From Myxococcales bacterium (lineage in GTDB: Bacteria; UBA10199; 2-02-FULL-44-16; JAAZCA01): DNA of 22,396 bases. Location: NCBI GenBank assembly GCA_012513515.1, contig JAAZCA010000022.1:1-22396 (forward strand), in the 5' to 3' direction. Made by a program: the position numbers and the translations under genes. Under the pieces are notes generated by a model. It was not told the DNA's origin and made no database searches. It worked only from the letters and a program-made list of their open reading frames with translations. Each line of letters begins with the position of its first letter. The first letter of the stretch is position 1. Of this stretch, positions 1 through 8,821 are shown piece by piece.

Positions 1-177
1 AAACATCAAGAAGCTAGAATCTAGAAGTGAGAAGCAATATTTTTACAGGCGAGATTTTTCTAGCTTCTAGCCTCTCGCTTCTAGCTTCTGTTTTTCCCAG
101 TCACGGTTGTTGCGGGGATGACAAGCGCATAGCTTTTAGAGGTGCCCTGAATTTGCTGATTTTTCAGAGGTTAGTTA
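1..177 (+). repeat. Dispersed repeat, copy A (inverted partner at 17344-17520)
   Basis: Bases 1-177 match the reverse complement of 17344-17520 at 171 of 177 positions. The first 107 bases are identical and the differences fall at 108, 133, 147, 152, 166 and 174. The outer half is itself an imperfect inverted repeat: 9-19 (AGAAGCTAGAA) pairs exactly with 79-89, and CTAGAAG at 21-27 pairs with 64-70, so the RNA or single strand could fold into a long hairpin. The element may extend left of the window. It points towards the RHS gene. No transposase is seen, so it resembles a REP-like or MITE-like non-coding element, or a duplicated intergenic segment. Bases 178-284, between it and the RHS gene, hold nothing I recognise. 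Confidence 0.9.
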
Positions 178-284
178 ACATGTACGATTCTCGCTCATGC
201 GTATGAAAAACATACACCTCCTCCGATCCGGTTCAAAACATAGCCTTATTTTTCAGACACTTGAAAAAATCTTTTTTGGCACGG

Positions 285-3200
285 ATGCTGCTTTTAAAAA
301 AATCGATGAGATTTCTTTCGCGTGTCGCTGCGCTCTTAATGTTTATTTTTCCGATCGTTGGATATTGTCTGAAATCGACGGTGCCAAATCTTTCCAAGGC
401 CGCATCCGCCGATATTGCCGATGCGCTTTCCGTGGACGGGCTTGCCGGATACATCGAAGGTGTGGCCAGGGGGGCGGTCGCCGACCTGATTTCAAAGGAT
501 GGAACCGACTGGATCTGCGATGCGGTCGCCGCTTCGATCAACGATCGTAGAAGGGGTTTGAAGGGGGAAAACCTGGAGAGCGTTTTTCGCCAGAACGAGG
601 AGCTGAAGGGTGAGGTACGAGAGAAAATACGCGAGAAGGTCCGCAGCGAAGTAGGAGAGCTGACTAAGGGGATCATAGTCGAAAAACTCTTTCCTGCCGT
701 CGCTGGGAAAGAGACAGCTGATGAAATAAGCCGCATGGCCGAAGCGGTGGTCCGTGAGCTGGACACCACATTTTCAGAAGGAATCGACAGGATAGCCGAC
801 AGTATCTATCAGAGTTATCTTGAAAAGGCGTGGTCGAGATTTTCGGCCATGGGAATTCCATATTGGGTTGACCCTCATGATCTGCGAAAGAGCATCGAGG
901 GCACCTTCGATCTTCATAGAGTAGCGACGCTTTCCTCCTATCTCGGCGGCAAGATCATAGGGGATGCCGCAGCCTCCGGAATAAGAAACAGGGTGGTCGA
1001 TATCCTGAAAGGCGATATTCCTCCGGAGCTTGTGAGGGCGATTCGCGCCGGTCCCGAGGCTCTCGAGAAATATTTTGACATGGCAGAGGCAAATCTTCCC
1101 GGCAGAAAGCTCGAACAGGCTTTGTCAGGGTTTTTGAAGCGCCCTGTGATCAAGATCCCCACTCCGGCATACGTCGCCATTCTTGGCGCAAGCGCCGCAG
1201 CGCATTTCGCACGCGCGTTCAATGGAATTTTTGTGGATGCCTACGAGCTCAAGCGTGGAGCGGAGGTATTGCGTGTGATGGCATGGCACGCCGCGAACAA
1301 GGATGCGATAAATATGAGCGTCATGCAGCTGGCCTCTCTTCCCAGGGAACTCGCTTTTTCGATGGGGATAGGGGGTAGCTTCGACTCGGTGATGGATTCG
1401 ATATCCGCGCCGCTTGGTGCCATTCGCGAACGCGTGGCGGAGCTGGACAATCTGATCAAAAAGCCTATTGCGATCGCCAATTCGGAATTGAAATCTATCG
1501 TTTCCGCTCTGGAAGATAATCTCAAGGCGATACAGGATTCCGTTTTCGGTCCGCTCAAATATGCGGTTGCCGATGTATCGAACCGTTTGAGCGAATTTGG
1601 GAGGGTTATCTCCTCTTCGATTCCGGATTCACTGAACGGGATCCCAAAAAATTTTTCCGAATTGAAGGACCGTGCAGGAATTCCGGATGACCTCTTTGGC
1701 GATTTTGGTGAACTCAGCGCTTCTGATCTCCTTCATGAAATTGCCGATGCAACTCCTGTGAGAGATGCGGCAGGAGCGATATCCGGAGGGCTATCCGATC
1801 TTGCGGACGGGGCAGCAGAAGCGGTTGCCGCGGTTGCATCGGAGGCGCTTTACGCAGCGCACCTCATCGGCCCGACGGCGCGAATCATGGGTTGCGAGAA
1901 GATTTCTTCATATTCGGAGAAGTCAGGATCGCTCGATCCGGTCTATATGCATAACGGCGAATTTTTTGCTGAGATCACTGACCTCTTTATTCAAGCGGCC
2001 GGCTTCGATATAGAGTTCAGACGCATATACAGGTCTCGCTCTGATTTTCTCGGCGAACTCGGGTGGGGGTGGACGCATTCATATGCCGAGCGTTCATATT
2101 CGGCAGAGGGAGGTTATACCTTCATCGACGAGCGCGGAGTGAAACATCGTTTTGAAACCTCAAATGGCGAATACAGGTCGGCGGATATTCCAGGCGCTGT
2201 GCTCTACGCATTAGAATCAGGAACCAGGATACGGCTTCTGGATGGGACTGTAAAAATCTTCGATTCGATTGGAAGAATTTTGAAAAAGGTCGAGAGGCAC
2301 GGTCTTTTTGTTTCCTACGAATACGGAACAGGGGGTCTGCTTTCCAAAATAGTCGATGCGCATGGGCGCGAGGTTTCATTCAGAAGGCGCGCCGACGGGT
2401 TGATCGATCATGTCGAGGATTTTTCCGGCCGTCGCATCGCTTTCAAATATAACGACAGGAAGGAACTCGTCGAGGTTATTTCTCCTCCCGCGGAAGGATA
2501 TCCTTCAGGCAAGGGCTCGGCGTACAGGTATTTTACCGTTGGAAAGAAGGAACACCTCCTTTTTTTGGCGATAGATCCAAGCGGATACCCATACCTGTCA
2601 CAGCGTTACGATGAAGAGGGGCGCGTCATCGCGCAGAGGTACGGTGCAGGTGATGAGATAAAAATCGCATATCTTGAAGGGGATGGAATGTTCAAGGCCG
2701 TTCTTTCGAAAAATGGCCGGGATTTTGAAACTTATACGCACGACTCCTCAGGCAGGATGGTGTTGCGTGAAAAATTTTTCCAAGGCGAAATGCGCGAAGT
2801 CGAGAAGAGGTCTTACGATAAAAATGGAATGCTGGCATCGATCGTCACCGGGGATCTTCGCACTTCTTTTTTGTACGATCCTGCAAGCGGCCTTCCTGTC
2901 CGAGTGGAGCGCCTCTCTATTTCGGGAGGGGAGAAGCGCGTTTCCGAGATCGAGAGAGAACCCCGCCATGGCAGACCATCCAAGGTTAAAGATGAGGATG
3001 GCCTTATCATCAGATATCTGTATTTTCCAGACGATGACTCGGACCTAGAGGCTGTCGAGGTGATGAGGGACGGAAGGTGGCAGAGGCGGATATCCTTTCG
3101 AAGAAATGAATGCGGGGATGTGAAAGAGATAGAAACTCCCTACGGGAGGGTTCTTTCCGTAGAATACAATTCGACCGCAAATCCGGAGGGGGCCATCGGC

Positions 3201-6200
3201 CATTTCATGGCTTCCGATTCATCTGATCACCATTGCGGGTATATACGCTCGATATCCGATTTTGCGGGTAGTCGGAGATATATCTACGATTCAGCGGGCA
3301 ATATCATCGCCACGATTTCAGGCGGTGGCCGTGAGATCTATGCAGTCAATTCTCTGAACCAGGTAGAGGGGGAAAGCTCCCCGGGTATGCCGGACAGGCT
3401 ATACAGATTCGACTGGAACGACAACCTCATCGAGGCGGTGATCTCATCAGGGAAGAGATCGGCGCGGCGTCTTTTCGAATATCTCCCCATGGATCTTCTG
3501 AAATCTGAGAGAATGGAGATCTCTCCCGGTATCTTTGTGCGCAAGGATTATTCGTATGACGCATCCGGAAGGATTTCTAAAATCTCGGAAGGGAATCGCA
3601 GCACCGCCTTCTCATACGATGACGCTGCCGGCAAATTTTGCGAAATATCGGCGCCGGATAGTCTCGAAAGAAGTGCATCGTGCGTATTTACAGACGTAGA
3701 TGGGCGGATCGTGGGCTCTGTAGATGGATCGGGGGCAAGAACTTTCTTCACAAGAAACGGTTTTGGCGATTTAAACGAAATACTATTTCCTTCGGGAATG
3801 CGTCAGGCGATCTCGAGAAACTCTTCAGGAAATCTCATTTCGGTTGAAAACCTCTCCGCCGAGGGGGAGGCGCTTTCCAGACGTGAATTCAAATACGACG
3901 ATCTTTCCGGAATTTTTGAGGTCTCCGACGACCTGTGGACTGGGGAGTCCGCCGTAAAGAAAATTTCGGTCAAATATTCGAGGGATCTTTTCGGGAATAT
4001 TGAAACGGCGTCCGGGCCGGGTGACTCATGGTTCAGAATTGGGAGAGACTCGTTCGGCAGGCCCTCCTCCATCCTCTACTCGTCGGGGGTGGAAAGAAAA
4101 TTTTTCCGCGACAGAAATGGCAGAATCACAAAGGTTTCCGAATACGCCTGCGGACAGTCGAGGACCCTCTTTGAATTCCTTCGTGATGAAGCGGAGCGGA
4201 TCGTCAGATCGGTAGATCATCTGGGCAGAGTTTCAGAACTATCTTACGACGATATGGGGAACCTGTCTGGCTACGAAGGCCCCCGCGGTTCGTTTTCGGT
4301 AGAGAGTGACTTCATCGGCCGCCCGGTTCTTAAAAAGTTTTCATCCGGGGAGGAGGAGCGCTTCACATGGAACGACGGTGGAATGCTTTCCGGGATATCA
4401 TCCATCTCGGGTGAAATACGTTTTGGCTACGATTCGCGCGGGTTGCTGGTGTCAGAGTCATATCCGTGGGGCTACGAGAGAAATATGGCTTACGACGGCG
4501 CCGGAAAAGTTGCGGGGATAATCAAGGGAGGAGGGCAGCACATCTCCATCATTCGGGATCAGATGGGGAGGGTGCTATCCAGGGTAGCGCAGAAAGATGG
4601 ATTTTCGCCTGTAATCCAGAGGTATCGCTACGACGGCCTTGGGAGGGTGATCGCAGCCGTCGAGGGGGAGCGCGTCTATGAATATCTCTATGATTCGCTT
4701 TCGCGCGTCGTGGCGGAGTCCGGCCCGAATGGTTTGATTTTAAAAAGCTACGATGAATTCGGCAGACCCGCGCGCGTGGTAATGCCGGATGGAAAATCAC
4801 AGGTGATGATCTACGACTCATGGGGGAATCTTTCCGGATTGATCGATGACGGCCGTCTTGCAGCATCCTTCGAGTACGGATGTTTCGGAGAATTGGAAGA
4901 TGCTGATTACGGCGGGAATCTCACGGAAAAGAGGAGTTCGGACTCCATGGGCCGCATCTCCTCGATAAGCTATCTCGATGAAGATGGTCTCGTGCTGGAC
5001 CGGTTTGAAACGTACTGGAATAACGAAGGGATGCCCGCCGCCGATGCGGGTCGCGGCGGGAGCCTCCTCAAGTATTCGCGGAATTTTTTTGGCGGCCTCC
5101 AGTCAGTCGGATATTTTCGCAAGGACGATATCGATGAAACTCTGCTCAGCGAGGAGAGTTTCGCCCAGCATATCATTTCGAACGAGGATCTTTCCATCGA
5201 CGCTTCAGGACACGTCCAGAACCTTCGCGGTTTTTCGCTTTCGTACGATCCCCTCGGTCGTCTTTCCTCTATATCGAATGATGGAAAAATTGTTGCGCTT
5301 TACGAATACGATCCGTTTGACAGGAGAGTTTTAAAGAGGGTTGGCGGTTCCGAAACCGCTTATCTCTGGAGCGGCTGGACCATGCTGGGGGAGATTTCCG
5401 AAAAGAGGATCAGGTATCTGTACGGCGCGGACAGATCTGTTCCCTTCGGGTTTTCCGGAGATGGTTCGGCGATATTTCTAAGAGACCGTCTGCAATCCGG
5501 AAGGGGAGCGCTTTCGGAAAAGATTTTTTCACATCGCGATTATTCCCCCTTTGGGAAAGAGCTTGAGGGGGAAAACTCCGGTTATATGTGCTTCGCCGGA
5601 CACTATTGCGATTATGAGAGCGGGTTGGTCTATATGCGCAATCGCTACTACGACAAGGAGACGGGAAAATTTCTGAGCCCGGATCCCCTCGGCATTAAAG
5701 CCCCTCTTGAATTCGCCCAATCAAACTCCGTTGGTCAGGGGATGTCGTACCACAACCTGCAGGGGTCGGCCTTCGGGACATCGCGCGGGAACAGGGGGCG
5801 CTCGCCAGTTTTTTACGGGGTCTATCCCTTCCGGAGGATCTTCATGAGAGGGGCTCTGCCACAGGTGATCTTTGCGGAAAAAGATCCCTACCTGTACGCA
5901 TCTGGGGATCCCACCATCAATGTCGATCCGTTGGGGCTCGCAAGTCTTATTTTCGATCGCTCCGACGAGAAGATATACCTCCACGACGGTCAGGGGAACT
6001 TCGTCACCTCATATCTCGCGACCAACAGGGTCGTGAATCAACTTGCAGACCCGCTCTCGATAGGGATGAACGGTCCCTTTCCCAACGGCACATATTCCCT
6101 GGGGGTGCCGGAATTCTATTCCCAAGAATACCGTGAGGGGTTCTATCGGAAATTCGGCCTCGGTGAGATCGGCCGCGGAGAAGGGGTGACGAGCGGTCAT

Positions 6201-6455
6201 CTCTGGGCTCGGAACGAGTCGGATTCCGATGATTACAGCGAATCCTTCGGACGGATACGATTTCGAATAGGCGATCCCTCCGATGGGACCGTCTGGCAGA
6301 GGGGGCTTTTCATACACGGCGGCAGAAATAATTACAGGGCTAGGACGCTGGGATGTATTCGTGCGGATGATCTCGAAATGGAAACCCTTTCCGCCAATTT
6401 CATAGCCTTCATGCGCCAGGGGGATCCGATAATCGACCTCACGGTGAGGGAGTAA
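285..6455 (+). CDS. Large RHS/YD-repeat protein with N-terminal export segment and C-terminal L,D-transpeptidase-like toxin domain
   Basis: This encodes about 2056 residues counted from ATG 285. The start is uncertain: an in-frame TTG at 261 and an ATG at 306 are alternatives, and none has a good Shine-Dalgarno. The N-terminus has basic residues followed by a hydrophobic run (AALLMFIFPIVGY), read as a Sec signal or membrane anchor. Cys follows Tyr, so it is not a normal lipobox. Residues of about 35-545 are largely helical, Ala/Glu-rich and unrecognised. DPVYMHNGEF near 551 begins the RHS entry (DUF6531-like) region, followed by many YD repeats such as YDGLGR and YDSLSR. The RHS-associated core ends with YDKETGKFLSPDPLG (to about 1803) and a second DPTINVDPLGL ending at 1885, the usual boundary of a variable toxin tip. 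The last 171 residues look like a DUF2778/YkuD-type L,D-transpeptidase. No VgrG, PAAR or Hcp gene lies nearby. The inferred role is an exported contact toxin; a wall-modifying role in the host cell is the alternative. Confidence 0.9.
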   Translation: MLLLKKSMRFLSRVAALLMFIFPIVGYCLKSTVPNLSKAASADIADALSVDGLAGYIEGVARGAVADLISKDGTDWICDAVAASINDRRRGLKGENLESVFRQNEELKGEVREKIREKVRSEVGELTKGIIVEKLFPAVAGKETADEISRMAEAVVRELDTTFSEGIDRIADSIYQSYLEKAWSRFSAMGIPYWVDPHDLRKSIEGTFDLHRVATLSSYLGGKIIGDAAASGIRNRVVDILKGDIPPELVRAIRAGPEALEKYFDMAEANLPGRKLEQALSGFLKRPVIKIPTPAYVAILGASAAAHFARAFNGIFVDAYELKRGAEVLRVMAWHAANKDAINMSVMQLASLPRELAFSMGIGGSFDSVMDSISAPLGAIRERVAELDNLIKKPIAIANSELKSIVSALEDNLKAIQDSVFGPLKYAVADVSNRLSEFGRVISSSIPDSLNGIPKNFSELKDRAGIPDDLFGDFGELSASDLLHEIADATPVRDAAGAISGGLSDLADGAAEAVAAVASEALYAAHLIGPTARIMGCEKISSYSEKSGSLDPVYMHNGEFFAEITDLFIQAAGFDIEFRRIYRSRSDFLGELGWGWTHSYAERSYSAEGGYTFIDERGVKHRFETSNGEYRSADIPGAVLYALESGTRIRLLDGTVKIFDSIGRILKKVERHGLFVSYEYGTGGLLSKIVDAHGREVSFRRRADGLIDHVEDFSGRRIAFKYNDRKELVEVISPPAEGYPSGKGSAYRYFTVGKKEHLLFLAIDPSGYPYLSQRYDEEGRVIAQRYGAGDEIKIAYLEGDGMFKAVLSKNGRDFETYTHDSSGRMVLREKFFQGEMREVEKRSYDKNGMLASIVTGDLRTSFLYDPASGLPVRVERLSISGGEKRVSEIEREPRHGRPSKVKDEDGLIIRYLYFPDDDSDLEAVEVMRDGRWQRRISFRRNECGDVKEIETPYGRVLSVEYNSTANPEGAIGHFMASDSSDHHCGYIRSISDFAGSRRYIYDSAGNIIATISGGGREIYAVNSLNQVEGESSPGMPDRLYRFDWNDNLIEAVISSGKRSARRLFEYLPMDLLKSERMEISPGIFVRKDYSYDASGRISKISEGNRSTAFSYDDAAGKFCEISAPDSLERSASCVFTDVDGRIVGSVDGSGARTFFTRNGFGDLNEILFPSGMRQAISRNSSGNLISVENLSAEGEALSRREFKYDDLSGIFEVSDDLWTGESAVKKISVKYSRDLFGNIETASGPGDSWFRIGRDSFGRPSSILYSSGVERKFFRDRNGRITKVSEYACGQSRTLFEFLRDEAERIVRSVDHLGRVSELSYDDMGNLSGYEGPRGSFSVESDFIGRPVLKKFSSGEEERFTWNDGGMLSGISSISGEIRFGYDSRGLLVSESYPWGYERNMAYDGAGKVAGIIKGGGQHISIIRDQMGRVLSRVAQKDGFSPVIQRYRYDGLGRVIAAVEGERVYEYLYDSLSRVVAESGPNGLILKSYDEFGRPARVVMPDGKSQVMIYDSWGNLSGLIDDGRLAASFEYGCFGELEDADYGGNLTEKRSSDSMGRISSISYLDEDGLVLDRFETYWNNEGMPAADAGRGGSLLKYSRNFFGGLQSVGYFRKDDIDETLLSEESFAQHIISNEDLSIDASGHVQNLRGFSLSYDPLGRLSSISNDGKIVALYEYDPFDRRVLKRVGGSETAYLWSGWTMLGEISEKRIRYLYGADRSVPFGFSGDGSAIFLRDRLQSGRGALSEKIFSHRDYSPFGKELEGENSGYMCFAGHYCDYESGLVYMRNRYYDKETGKFLSPDPLGIKAPLEFAQSNSVGQGMSYHNLQGSAFGTSRGNRGRSPVFYGVYPFRRIFMRGALPQVIFAEKDPYLYASGDPTINVDPLGLASLIFDRSDEKIYLHDGQGNFVTSYLATNRVVNQLADPLSIGMNGPFPNGTYSLGVPEFYSQEYREGFYRKFGLGEIGRGEGVTSGHLWARNESDSDDYSESFGRIRFRIGDPSDGTVWQRGLFIHGGRNNYRARTLGCIRADDLEMETLSANFIAFMRQGDPIIDLTVRE
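5940..6452 (+). other. C-terminal L,D-transpeptidase-like (DUF2778/Tlde1-like) domain of the RHS protein
   Basis: This 171-residue tip starts straight after the DPLGL boundary. It opens with a beta-strand pattern (LIFDRSDEKIYLHDGQG, then VTSYLATN) typical of the first strands of YkuD-like enzymes, continues with GPFPNGTYSLG, and ends with FIHGG (His2011) and TLGCIRADD (Cys2024, counted from ATG 285). The HGG plus xGCIR pairing is the catalytic His/Cys arrangement of L,D-transpeptidase-like proteins. The residue before GC is Leu rather than the His of classic YkuD enzymes, which fits DUF2778/Tlde1-type effectors better. Such enzymes act on peptidoglycan stem peptides in the periplasm. The family assignment comes from motif recognition only. 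Confidence 0.7.
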
Positions 6456-6471
6456 TTTGAGTCCAAGGTCG

Positions 6472-6507
6472 AGGTTAAGGTTAAGGTTAAGGAACATTCC
6501 TCAACCT
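6472..6507. repeat. Tandem AGGTTA hexamers overlapping a hairpin
   Basis: Three and a half copies of AGGTTA lie at 6472-6492, just after the RHS stop codon. The last copy forms an inverted repeat, 6484-6494 against 6497-6507, of 11 pairs with one mismatch and a tight loop. No T-tract follows, so it is at best a weak transcription terminator or a 3'-end stabilising hairpin. The rest of 6456-6718 holds a weak promoter candidate and otherwise nothing I recognise; in particular there is no credible small gene. Confidence 0.5.
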
Positions 6508-6549
6508 GACTCTATTCCTCCTGTCGAAAACTCCAGTCGTTAAAGATGC

Positions 6550-6577
6550 TTGGAAAACTCCTACAGGTTTTTACAAT
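6550..6577 (+). promoter_or_regulatory. Weak sigma-70-like promoter candidate for the acyl-CoA gene block
   Basis: TTGGAA at 6550-6555 and TACAAT at 6572-6577 are separated by 16 bases. They match the -35 consensus at four and the -10 consensus at five of six positions. The predicted start would leave a leader of about 135 bases before the gene at 6719. This rests on pattern only, in an AT-rich intergenic stretch where chance matches are common. Confidence 0.3.
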
Positions 6578-6718
6578 TTTAGCATTTGCAATAAACATTC
6601 TCAGGTGTCGATTTCTAGAGGTTTTGCGGCTGAAAGACGAAAAAACGTCATAAATCCCCTTTACATAGAGCCGATGCAGGGTTAGTAGAGCGCGTCATTT
6701 TTAAATGGAGAGTGAGAG

Positions 6719-8812
6719 ATGCTAGAAAAACTTTTTAATCCGAAGGCGGTGGCAATAATAGGCGCGTCACAGACCGAGGGAAAGGTCGGACATGCCCTGC
6801 TCAAGAATATGATCGAAGAGGGGTTCGAGGGTGGTCTTTACGCCGTCAATCCGAAGGTTGGCGAAATAATGGGGGTGAAGTGCTATCCGGATGTGAAGTC
6901 GCTTCCTGACGGCATCGATCTGGCGGTCATAGCCATTCCAGCGAAAGTCGTTCCTCAGACTATCGAGGATTGTGGAAGCCGCGGAATAGGCGCCGCGGTG
7001 GTCATCTCCGCCGGTTTTAAAGAGGTCGGCAAGGAGGGCAAGGAGCTCGAAAAGAAGCTGGAGAGCGCGGCTATGCTGTCCGGTGTGAGGGTCCTCGGCC
7101 CTAACTGCCTCGGTTTTATAAACACCATGAACAGGGTAAACGCCTCTTTTGCGGCAGATCATCCCGAGAAGGGTGATATCGCCGTGATTTCTCAGTCGGG
7201 CGCGCTATGCACGGCGATCATCGACTGGTCGCTCAAACACCATATAGGTTTTTCCAAGCTGATCAGCATGGGAAACAAAACCGATCTCGACGAGGAGCTC
7301 CTAATCGAGGCCTTGGGTAACGACAAGGAATCCAAGGTCATCGTCGGTTACCTCGAGGACATCAGGAATGGACCTCATTTTATACGTACCGCCGAAAAGG
7401 TGACCCGTCAGAAGCCGATCATCCTCATAAAGGCCGGGACCAGCGCTGCCGGGGCGACCGCGGCCAGTTCCCACACGGGGAGCATCGCAGGCGCGCAGAT
7501 GGCGTATGAATGCGCCTTCAACTCTAGCGGCGTTCTTCAGGCCGGCTCACTTGAGACGCTCTTCGATTACGCACAGGCCTTTTCGTATCAGCCTCTGCCA
7601 AAGGGCGACCGCATCGTCATCGTGACAAACGCGGGTGGCCCCGGGATCATGGCGACGGACGCGGTGGAGCATTCCGGCCTGTCATTCGCCAAACTTTCCG
7701 ACGCGACCAAGGACAAGCTGAGGAGCTTCCTTTCATCGGCCGCAAACGTCAATAACCCGGTGGATATCCTCGGAGATGCGCCGGCCGAAACCTATAGGAA
7801 GGCGCTAGACGCTGTTCTCGCCGACGATGGAGTTGACGGGCTCGTGGTTCTCCTCACTCCCCAGGCGATGATCGATGTTGCGAAGACAGCCGAGGCGGTG
7901 ATCGAAGTTTCCAGGAAATACAACAAGCCCACGATGGCATCCTTTATCGGAGCCAAACGCGTTGCGCATGGCATAGAGATGCTGCAGAAAAATGGCATTC
8001 CGCACTATCCCACCCCGGAGAGGGCCGTGGATGCGATGAAACAGATGGTTGAATACATGAAATGGCGCGCGAAGCCGAAGAAGGTGATTCGCAGGTTTCC
8101 TGTGAACAGCACCAAGGTCGACCGCATCATAAACCTAAACAGGAAGCATCAGCAGTACAACGTTGGCGAGCAGGATTCTAAAGCGGTGCTTTCAGCGTAC
8201 GGCTTTACGGTTCCACAATGCTCGCTGGCCAGAAGCGCCCAGGACGCGGTTTCTGCGGCCTCGGCGATAGGATATCCGGTCGTCATGAAGATCTCGTCCC
8301 CCGATGTGATCCACAAGTCCGATGCCGGCGGCGTGAAGGTCGGGCTTCGGGGGCCCTCAGAGGTCAGGGACGCCTTCGAGCTCATGATCAAGAGGGTGAA
8401 GGAGGTCGTTCCTGACGCCAGGATTCACGGCGTCCTCATACAGGAGATGGTCAGCGACGGCCGCGAGATCATCATAGGAATGACGCGCGATCCGCAGTTC
8501 GGGCCGATGCTGATGTTCGGTCTCGGCGGAATTTATGTCGAAGTGCTCAAGGATGTTTCCTTCCAGCTCGCCCCTCTTACATCCGAGGCGGCGTTGCAGA
8601 TGATACTCGGCACCAAGACATACAACCTGCTCAAGGGCGTTCGCGGCGAGAAGTCGGTCGATATGCAGCTGGTCACGGAGTGCATCCAGAGGATATCCCA
8701 GCTTTCGATGGACTTCCCGGATATTCAGGAACTCGACATCAACCCGCTCAAGATATCGAGCGAATTTTCAAGAGCGGTCGCCGTAGATGCGCGAATCCGC
8801 ATTTCAAAATAA
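6719..8812 (+). CDS. ADP-forming acetyl/acyl-CoA synthetase, fused alpha-beta subunits
   Basis: This is a 697-residue one-chain NDP-forming acyl-CoA synthetase. It converts acyl-CoA, ADP and phosphate to the free acid, ATP and CoA in the cytoplasm, conserving energy in fermentation; the reverse reaction is possible. Visible in order are a CoA-binding Rossmann domain (FNPKAVAIIGAS, residues 6-17), the VLGPNCLGF motif, succinyl-CoA-ligase-like domains with SSHTGS carrying His252 (the expected phosphohistidine), and a C-terminal ATP-grasp domain from about 475 with VIHKSDAGGV (His532, a second conserved His of the family). The length is standard for alpha-beta fusions. The ATG at 6719 follows GGAGAG. 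The next gene begins 9 bases after the stop, so the two are probably co-transcribed. It lacks the C-terminal GNAT domain of Pat-type lysine acetyltransferases; a GNAT domain of that type sits on the next gene instead. Acetate is the likeliest product but the acyl specificity cannot be read. Confidence 0.92.
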   Translation: MLEKLFNPKAVAIIGASQTEGKVGHALLKNMIEEGFEGGLYAVNPKVGEIMGVKCYPDVKSLPDGIDLAVIAIPAKVVPQTIEDCGSRGIGAAVVISAGFKEVGKEGKELEKKLESAAMLSGVRVLGPNCLGFINTMNRVNASFAADHPEKGDIAVISQSGALCTAIIDWSLKHHIGFSKLISMGNKTDLDEELLIEALGNDKESKVIVGYLEDIRNGPHFIRTAEKVTRQKPIILIKAGTSAAGATAASSHTGSIAGAQMAYECAFNSSGVLQAGSLETLFDYAQAFSYQPLPKGDRIVIVTNAGGPGIMATDAVEHSGLSFAKLSDATKDKLRSFLSSAANVNNPVDILGDAPAETYRKALDAVLADDGVDGLVVLLTPQAMIDVAKTAEAVIEVSRKYNKPTMASFIGAKRVAHGIEMLQKNGIPHYPTPERAVDAMKQMVEYMKWRAKPKKVIRRFPVNSTKVDRIINLNRKHQQYNVGEQDSKAVLSAYGFTVPQCSLARSAQDAVSAASAIGYPVVMKISSPDVIHKSDAGGVKVGLRGPSEVRDAFELMIKRVKEVVPDARIHGVLIQEMVSDGREIIIGMTRDPQFGPMLMFGLGGIYVEVLKDVSFQLAPLTSEAALQMILGTKTYNLLKGVRGEKSVDMQLVTECIQRISQLSMDFPDIQELDINPLKISSEFSRAVAVDARIRISK

Positions 8813-8821
8813 GGTGAACAT

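Noticed and set aside
9-90. Recurrent CTAGAAG/CTTCTAG units resembling a short CRISPR-like or tandem array
   Set aside because: The units are 7-11 bases, irregularly spaced and inverted, with no unique spacers; they form a hairpin inside a dispersed repeat.
197-550. Possible small gene just before and overlapping the RHS start
   Set aside because: It overlaps the RHS gene in another frame, and the product turns into an Arg/Cys-rich out-of-frame translation without motifs.
6009-6497. 162-codon minus-strand frame at the end of the RHS gene, considered as a possible antisense immunity gene
   Set aside because: Nearly all of it is antisense to the conserved toxin domain, and its start is merely the AGGTTA hexamer repeat read as LNLNLN; there is no credible initiation signal.
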